Below are positions 33,060-37,600 of a stretch of 37,600 bases of DNA, piece by piece. The stretch is from assembly GCA_019118885.1 (NCBI GenBank), contig DWYB01000045.1, positions 1 through 37,600 of the forward strand. Direction: 5' to 3'. The stretch is from Candidatus Mediterraneibacter surreyensis. Lineage in GTDB: Bacteria; Bacillota; Clostridia; Lachnospirales; Lachnospiraceae. A model generated the notes under the pieces. That model saw nothing but the letters and a program-made list of their open reading frames with translations. It was not told the DNA's origin and did no database searches. The position numbers were made by a program, and so were the translations under genes. Every line of letters starts with the position of its first letter. Position 1 is the first letter of the stretch.

Positions 33060-33875
33060 CCGTATTATCATCTCATTTGTCAGGCTGTCTCTGGACGGTT
33101 CCACAGGAATCTCATCCCGCTTGAACCATTCGGCAAGAGCAAGCTCATCCTGATCCAGCGTGATCTTATCTTCCCCGTCAAGATCACAGTAGAATCCCAT
33201 CAGCAGCGTATCGCTGAACGCCCACGGCTGACTCTTGTAATAGCGGATATTCTTCACTTTCAGACCTACTTCTTCCATGACCTCCCGGGCAACGGTCTGC
33301 TCCACCGTCTCTCCAATCTCTGTGAAGCCTGCAAGGAGAGCATATTTCTTGTACGTTCTTCCGGCATATTTAGACATCAGGATCCTGTCACCGTCTGTAA
33401 CTCCGATGATGACTGCCGGACAGATCTTCGGATACTCCATATTACGGCACTCCTCACAGTACAGCATACGCTCTTTCTTATCCCTTTTCATCATTCTTCC
33501 GCATCTGCCGCAGTATTTATGATTCTTATACCAGTTGTAGAGCTGGTACCCCGTGATTCCGGCAAATGCGTGATACTGGGGATCCGCGTTACGGAATATC
33601 TCCGTATTCTCCATTACAAATTCGGACAGCGGCTCTCTGTTGATCTCCTCCACCAGATAGTACCTCTCCTCATCCACGGAGAAAAGATATATGTAATCTT
33701 CGTATATTTCTTCATTGAGTCTCTCGATCTCCCTGAATCTTGGAAATGTGATGCCCTCTTCCGTCTTTTTCAGAAGCACTGCGTGGTCTTCATAGTACAG
33801 TGCATAACTCTCTTTGTCAGGCGGCACTGGTTTATACTGATTGTTCAGGTGTCGCGGTTCTATATCCTGAATCAT
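33039..33875 (-). CDS. nudC: NAD(+) diphosphatase (NudC-type Nudix hydrolase)
   Basis: The 278-residue protein has the NudC layout: an N-terminal domain, a zinc ribbon (Cys122, Cys125, Cys140, Cys143), a Nudix box starting at Gly183 (GFTEIGETVEQTVAREVMEE) and the NADH-pyrophosphatase signature SQPWAFSDTLLMGF at about 215-228. NudC cleaves NAD(H) to NMN(H) and AMP and can remove NAD caps from RNA. The ribosome site before the ATG at 33875 is weak. It stands between smpB and the hemerythrin gene on the same strand. Confidence 0.92.
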   Translation of the reverse strand: MIQDIEPRHLNNQYKPVPPDKESYALYYEDHAVLLKKTEEGITFPRFREIERLNEEIYEDYIYLFSVDEERYYLVEEINREPLSEFVMENTEIFRNADPQYHAFAGITGYQLYNWYKNHKYCGRCGRMMKRDKKERMLYCEECRNMEYPKICPAVIIGVTDGDRILMSKYAGRTYKKYALLAGFTEIGETVEQTVAREVMEEVGLKVKNIRYYKSQPWAFSDTLLMGFYCDLDGEDKITLDQDELALAEWFKRDEIPVEPSRDSLTNEMIIRFKNGEV

Positions 33876-33961
33876 CTTTCTCTCTCTTTCTCTGCCTGCT
33901 GGCAGCCTGTGTTTATTAACAATATTTTTGTTTTGCGAATCTTATAGATGCAGTCACGTTA

Positions 33962-34426
33962 TCAAAGGTTTCGCACTTTGAAATCCCTCTGCGCCTCTCT
34001 CTTCTGATCTTTCTTCGCGATATCCGCTCTCTTGTCATAGAGCTTCTTTCCTTTTGCCAAACCGATCTCGACTTTCACAAGGCTCCCGCTGAAATATACT
34101 CTCAGCGGAACGACCGTGATCCCCTGCTCCTTCATTTTGCCGAAAATCTTCAATATCTCTTTCTTGTGCAGAAGTAGCTTCCGGACTCTGAGCGGATCCT
34201 TATTGAAAATATTTCCCTTTTCATAGGGGGAGATGTGCATACCGTAGATGTACATTTCTCCGTCTTCTACGCGGATAAAGGACTCTTTGATGCTGCATTT
34301 GCCCATGCGCAGGGATTTTACCTCTGTTCCGTGAAGCACGATGCCCGCTTCGTATTTTTCAAGGATGAAATAATCATGATATGCTTTTTTATTGTTGGCG
34401 ACAAGTTTTGTCTCTGCCTTACTCAT
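33962..34426 (-). CDS. smpB: SsrA-binding protein
   Basis: SmpB binds tmRNA and delivers it to stalled ribosomes for trans-translation. The 154-residue protein has the family's conserved segments: [51 protein letters not shown], and the basic C-terminal tail ([20 protein letters not shown]), which enters the ribosome. It follows rnr by 17 bases, with AAAGGAG before the ATG. The rnr-smpB arrangement is common in Firmicutes and the two products act together in degrading non-stop mRNA. The tmRNA gene itself is not in the window. Confidence 0.96.
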   Translation of the reverse strand: MSKAETKLVANNKKAYHDYFILEKYEAGIVLHGTEVKSLRMGKCSIKESFIRVEDGEMYIYGMHISPYEKGNIFNKDPLRVRKLLLHKKEILKIFGKMKEQGITVVPLRVYFSGSLVKVEIGLAKGKKLYDKRADIAKKDQKREAQRDFKVRNL

Positions 34427-34443
34427 ATATTTTACTCTCCTTT

Positions 34444-36591
34444 TCAGGATATGATCTCAAAATTAACTGTTCTCTGCAGCTTATCTGCATCTGTTACTCG
34501 CACACGCACAGTCTGCCCGAGCTTGTAGCTTCTCCCTGTATGTTCTCCGATCAGTTCGTAGCTCTGCTCGGAGAGTTCATAGTGATCATCCCTCATATCA
34601 GCCACGTGTACCAGACCTTCGATCGTATTCGGAAGTTCCACATACGCACCCCATTTTGTCACACCGGAGATCACTCCCTCGTACTCTTCCCCTATGCGGG
34701 AACGCATATACTCTGCTTTCTTCATCTTGACAACTTCCCGTTCCGCTTCCTCTGCTCTTCGTTCACGATCGCTGCACTGTGCCGCCACTTTCGGCAGGAT
34801 TTCCTCGTAGTGTGCGATTCTGTCCTCATTCAGACGGCCTCTGAGATTTTCTTTGATGATCCGGTGGATCTGAAGATCCGGATATCTTCTGATCGGCGAA
34901 GTAAAATGTGTATAATACTTTGCCGCAAGTCCAAAGTGTCCAGTATTCTCTGTCGTATATCGGGCCTGTTTCATGGAGCGCAGCGCCAGACGGCTGATCA
35001 GCGCCTCCTCCGGCGTGCCGTCCACACGGTCAAGCAGTTTCTGGATTTCCTTTGGCCTGACCTCGTTGCGCACATGAATATGATACCCGAAATTATTGAT
35101 AAACGTAGAGAGCTGGCGGATCTTCTCCTCATCGGGAACTTCATGAGTACGATAGAGGAAAGGAAGTTCTCTCCAGTAATACTCCTCCGCCACTGTCTCG
35201 TTTGCCATGAGCATGAAGTCCTCAATGATCTTTGTGGCGTCATTTCTCTCATACGGTCTGATGTCCACCGGACGCCCTTCTTCGTCCAGAATGACCTTTG
35301 TTTCCGGAAAATCAAAATCAATGGAACCTCTCCTGCCCCGGCGTTCACGGAGAATATCCGACAACTGTTTCATCTGCAGGATCATGGGTACAATCTTCTC
35401 CATATCTCCGCCTTTGCCGGCACTCTCCGCGTGCACGGCTCCAGTATCAGAAGATTCTTCTTTTAATATATCGGCAACCTGGTTATAACTCATTCTGCGG
35501 TCCACGTTGATCACAGTCTCCGCAATCTCATGATCGATCATCTCCCCGGACGGATCAAAGGTCATGATACATGACAGCGCAAGCCTGTCCTCGCCGGCAT
35601 TCAATGAACAGATACCGTTGGACAGTTTATGGGGAAGCATCGGTATTACCCGGTCTGCAAGATACACGCTTGTTCCTCTCTCAAAGGCCTCTCTGTCCAG
35701 CGCGCTGTTCTCCTGTACATAATTGGTCACATCTGCAATATGGACTCCAAGGATATAATTGCCATTCTCCGTTTGCAAGGATACGGCATCGTCCAGATCC
35801 TTTGCATCTTCACCGTCTATTGTCACCATAAGCCAGTTTCTCAGATCTTTTCTTCCTGCGCAGTCGGCCCCGCTGACAGGCTTGCCTACACGCACCGCCT
35901 GATTCAGCACCTTCTCAGGAAATTCCGAAGGGATTCCTGCATCCATCACAACAGACAGAATATCTGTGCCGGGATCATTGACATGACCGATGATCTCGAC
36001 AATCTCGCCCTCCGGTTTCATGTGTTCCCCGCCGTAAGAAGTCAGTTCCACGACTACCTTATGTCCGGTCATCGCTCCCTTCTCTTTCCCCGACGGAATA
36101 TAAATGTCTTTCAGATACCTCTGATTGTCCGGACGGACAAATCCGAAACTTTTACTCTTCTCATACAATCCGACTACACGTGCAACGCCATGAGAAATTA
36201 TCCTGACGATTTTCCCCTCACGGCGTCTTCCGGAAGGAGCCGCCGTGATGATGTATTCAACCTCATCTCCCTGAAAGGCCCCTGATATATTTTCTTCCGG
36301 GATAAACACATCCTCCGTACCGTCTTCCGGCGTCACAAACCCGAATCCTCTTGCATTGGCCTGGAATGTACCCTTTAGACGCACTGCGGCGCCTTTGCTG
36401 TATTTTCCCCGTTTGGACAGTGATATCTTCCCCTCATCCACAAGGGCGTCAAGCACTTCTTTTAACTCGCCGCGCTGCTCCCGGGGGATCTGCAGTACTG
36501 CAGCAATCTCTTTTATCTTCATCGGCACATACAGATCGTCGCTGATGAAGTCCAGTATAACTTTCTTACGCTTGTCAAATGTCTGATCCAT
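34444..36591 (-). CDS. rnr: Ribonuclease R
   Basis: RNase R is a processive 3'-5' exoribonuclease that can degrade structured RNA. The 715-residue protein has an N-terminal winged helix, two cold-shock-like domains ([19 protein letters not shown] and [20 protein letters not shown]), the RNB catalytic domain with the acidic active site in [16 protein letters not shown], and a C-terminal S1 domain ([19 protein letters not shown]). No long basic tail follows the S1 domain. ATG at 36591 follows AGGAGAAGAG. The region directly upstream is a GC-rich repeat block, and the secG terminator lies beyond it, so rnr probably has a promoter in the repeats. Confidence 0.96.
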   Translation of the reverse strand: MDQTFDKRKKVILDFISDDLYVPMKIKEIAAVLQIPREQRGELKEVLDALVDEGKISLSKRGKYSKGAAVRLKGTFQANARGFGFVTPEDGTEDVFIPEENISGAFQGDEVEYIITAAPSGRRREGKIVRIISHGVARVVGLYEKSKSFGFVRPDNQRYLKDIYIPSGKEKGAMTGHKVVVELTSYGGEHMKPEGEIVEIIGHVNDPGTDILSVVMDAGIPSEFPEKVLNQAVRVGKPVSGADCAGRKDLRNWLMVTIDGEDAKDLDDAVSLQTENGNYILGVHIADVTNYVQENSALDREAFERGTSVYLADRVIPMLPHKLSNGICSLNAGEDRLALSCIMTFDPSGEMIDHEIAETVINVDRRMSYNQVADILKEESSDTGAVHAESAGKGGDMEKIVPMILQMKQLSDILRERRGRRGSIDFDFPETKVILDEEGRPVDIRPYERNDATKIIEDFMLMANETVAEEYYWRELPFLYRTHEVPDEEKIRQLSTFINNFGYHIHVRNEVRPKEIQKLLDRVDGTPEEALISRLALRSMKQARYTTENTGHFGLAAKYYTHFTSPIRRYPDLQIHRIIKENLRGRLNEDRIAHYEEILPKVAAQCSDRERRAEEAEREVVKMKKAEYMRSRIGEEYEGVISGVTKWGAYVELPNTIEGLVHVADMRDDHYELSEQSYELIGEHTGRSYKLGQTVRVRVTDADKLQRTVNFEIIS

Positions 36592-36605
36592 ATCTCTTCT
36601 CCTAT

Positions 36606-36854
36606 CCGCTCTCCGGGCGTATCATTCTCTGCGATACCATATAGCTCACGCCGTTCGCTTAGCTGTCCAGGCCAGCCCGACCGCCCATGCGGCCGCTCTC
36701 CGGGCGTATCGATCTCTGCGATACCGTACAGCTCACGCCGTTCGCTGTACCGCTCAGCTCGGGATTATATCCCTCGCTGACCGTTGCCCGTCGAATGTCC
36801 GCATGGCTGTCCAGGCCAGCCTGGCCGCCCATGTGGCCGCTCTCCGGGCGTATC
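36606..36854. repeat. GC-rich repeat block upstream of rnr
   Basis: An 18-base motif CCGCTCTCCGGGCGTATC occurs three times on the plus strand (36606-36623, 36693-36710, 36837-36854). Between occurrences are two longer shared parts: one with TCTCTGCGATACC and AGCTCACGCCGTTCGCT, the other with CTGTCCAGGCCAGCC and CCGCCCATG. Copy 1 is 87 bases, copy 2 is 144 bases with a unique insert of about 60 bases, and copy 3 is only the 18-base motif. Copy 2 can form a hairpin (36726-36732 with 36744-36750). No gene is visible. It separates rnr from the secG terminator. Confidence 0.8.
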
Positions 36855-36858
36855 GCAC

Positions 36859-36896
36859 AAAAACATAAGCACTCTATATCCGTTATAGAGTGCTTA
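36859..36896 (-). terminator. Terminator after secG
   Basis: Thirteen perfect pairs (36866-36878 with 36884-36896), a five-base loop, and UUUUU on the minus strand (plus-strand A run 36859-36863). It lies 47 bases past the secG stop and should separate secG from rnr transcription. Confidence 0.85.
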
Positions 36897-36942
36897 CGTG
36901 ATTATTATCTTCTGATATAGTGCATTTGATACCAGTGCGGTA

Positions 36943-37185
36943 TTAATTAAAAACTTTAAGATTAAGGACTACAGCCAGCACGATAAAGAGCACCGCTACC
37001 ACACGGGTAACTTTCACCAGCGTTCCCTCCATGGAACGTCCTTTATTATGCCCCCAATATGTGTCTGCAGCTCCGCTGATCGTACCAAGTCCAGCCGACT
37101 TTCCCTCCTGAAGAAGAATGATTGCAGCTAATGCTATGCAGTCTATAACAAAGATGATCGTTATCACGGTCTTTAAGATATCCAT
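36943..37185 (-). CDS. secG: Preprotein translocase subunit SecG
   Basis: SecG is the small membrane partner of SecYE that helps protein export. The 80-residue protein has two membrane helices (about 5-25 and 57-77) joined by a loop with EGKSAGLGTISGAADTYWG, the typical conserved SecG stretch. ATG follows AGGAGGTG. A promoter lies upstream and a terminator downstream, so it appears to be a single-gene transcript. The order secG-rnr-smpB is standard in Firmicutes. Confidence 0.96.
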   Translation of the reverse strand: MDILKTVITIIFVIDCIALAAIILLQEGKSAGLGTISGAADTYWGHNKGRSMEGTLVKVTRVVAVLFIVLAVVLNLKVFN

Positions 37186-37215
37186 CTCTACACCTCCTGC
37201 GGATAAACCACGATT

Positions 37216-37244
37216 ATTCTAACACAGTTATCCGCTCATTGCAA
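37216..37244 (-). promoter_or_regulatory. Predicted secG promoter
   Basis: On the minus strand TTGCAA (37239-37244) and TAGAAT (37216-37221) are separated by 17 bases, ending about 30 bases before the secG ATG. Confidence 0.6.
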
Positions 37245-37266
37245 GACGAACTTGGACAACACATCC

Positions 37267-37350
37267 TATTTCCCTGTGATCTCTTTCACATACTTTTTAT
37301 TGAGACTGCTGTTGCGGAAGAACCCTCTTATGGTACGTCCGGGAGTTTGA
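37267..37350 (-). pseudogene. C-terminal fragment of an unidentified gene
   Basis: A minus-strand frame encodes TPGRTIRGFFRNSSLNKKYV followed by KEITGK and a stop at 37267. It reads as the end of a protein, but its upstream part is replaced by the insertion-sequence end. I do not recognise the family. It lies immediately upstream of the secG promoter and was presumably the gene before secG. Confidence 0.4.
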
Positions 37351-37373
37351 CAGTTGAATAATTAAAAAAATAC

Positions 37374-37396
37374 TTGCAGGCCGCATAAAACCTGCT
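37374..37396. terminator. Hairpin at the start of the IS, likely bidirectional terminator
   Basis: GCAGG and CCTGC pair around a ten-base loop, followed by TTTTTTT on the plus strand; a run of seven T is also present on the minus-strand side (plus A run at about 37364-37370). Such hairpins near IS ends shield the transposase from outside transcription. Confidence 0.65.
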
Positions 37397-37476
37397 TTTT
37401 TTGTGTCAAATTTTTAGTTTTTATCTATGTTATTTTATGTTATTTGTGATATAATAAGGAGAAGGAGGGATCGTCT

Positions 37477-37600
37477 ATGAATCTTCATATATCAAAATCC
37501 AAAAATGCAGAGTCGTTTTATATCTGTAGATCTTATGTAAAAGCTAATGGCAGTACTTCTTCCATGATTGTCCGCAAGCTGGGAACTTTAGAACAGCTTT
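37477..37600 (+). CDS. IS1634-type transposase, N-terminal part (cut by window edge)
   Basis: Forty-one complete codons from the ATG at 37477 are visible: MNLHISKSKNAESFYICRSY then VKANGSTSSMIVRKLGTLEQL. The pattern ISKSKNAESFYI followed by SSMIVRKLGTLE is typical of the N-terminus of IS1634-family DDE transposases. AAGGAGG lies before the start. The rest of the gene and the right end of the element lie outside the window. Confidence 0.75.
   Translation, partial: MNLHISKSKNAESFYICRSYVKANGSTSSMIVRKLGTLEQL

Noticed and set aside
36606-36854. CRISPR array
   Set aside because: Only about two copies of a long unit, with unequal spacing and no constant repeat/variable spacer pattern, and no cas genes.

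Overview
The window looks like chromosome from a gut-type Firmicute, most likely Lachnospiraceae. This is inferred from gene content: an AddAB pair, a pyrophosphate-type phosphofructokinase, a Csp-like S8 protease, a BceABRS-type module, a decayed Rpn-family nuclease and the secG-rnr-smpB order. No rRNA, tRNA or CRISPR array was found. Most genes lie on the minus strand in tightly packed, often overlapping operons with strong AGGAGG ribosome binding sites.

Layout. 1-532 has no convincing gene but is filled with long inverted repeats. 533-7751 (minus) is addB-addA-DUF1294. 7752-7987 holds a perfect four-way-junction (cloverleaf) DNA element. 7988-9068 (minus) is a GNAT acetyltransferase and a pair of small genes (CD3324-like HTH protein, short DUF1062-like zinc ribbon). 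A divergent promoter region then leads to an Lsa-type ABC-F ribosome protection gene (9586-11070, plus) with an attenuator leader and a six-residue uORF. 11100-13050 is an AT-rich island, probably the scar of an integrative element: a MarR gene with a clear operator, a DUF6544-like lipoprotein-sized membrane-anchored protein, and a truncated cysteine-rich KTR gene. 13102-14691 (minus) holds trxA, a Crp/Fnr regulator and a broken Rpn nuclease gene. 14990-15586 (plus) is a small alarmone synthetase. 15614-20207 (minus) is a complete BceABRS-type antimicrobial-peptide sensing and resistance module. 20444-20962 (plus) is a small membrane protein. 20989-26735 (minus) is a five-gene operon: heterodimeric ABC exporter, double-Nudix protein, flavodoxin-like protein and NMN/NaMN adenylyltransferase-like protein. 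26836-27433 is a toxin-antitoxin pair with an excellent operator. 27554-30648 (minus) has the S8 protease and the phosphofructokinase. 30797-32474 (plus) has a family 2 glycosyltransferase and rubrerythrin. 32555-37185 (minus) has bacteriohemerythrin, nudC, smpB, rnr and secG. The right edge enters an IS1634-type insertion sequence that has cut a gene fragment upstream of secG.

Themes. Several genes deal with cell-envelope or ribosome antibiotics (ABC-F, Bce module, ABC exporter) or with oxygen and redox stress (rubrerythrin, hemerythrin, thioredoxin, NudC, flavodoxin). The most interesting signals are regulatory and structural: the paired giant hairpins at the left edge, the cloverleaf after addB, the uORF-attenuator ahead of the ABC-F gene, a CRP-type GTGAC/GTCAC site placed about 40 bases upstream of the predicted trxA start next to a regulator with the matching recognition helix, a hairpin that captures the rubrerythrin start codon, and a GC-rich repeat block that separates the secG terminator from rnr.
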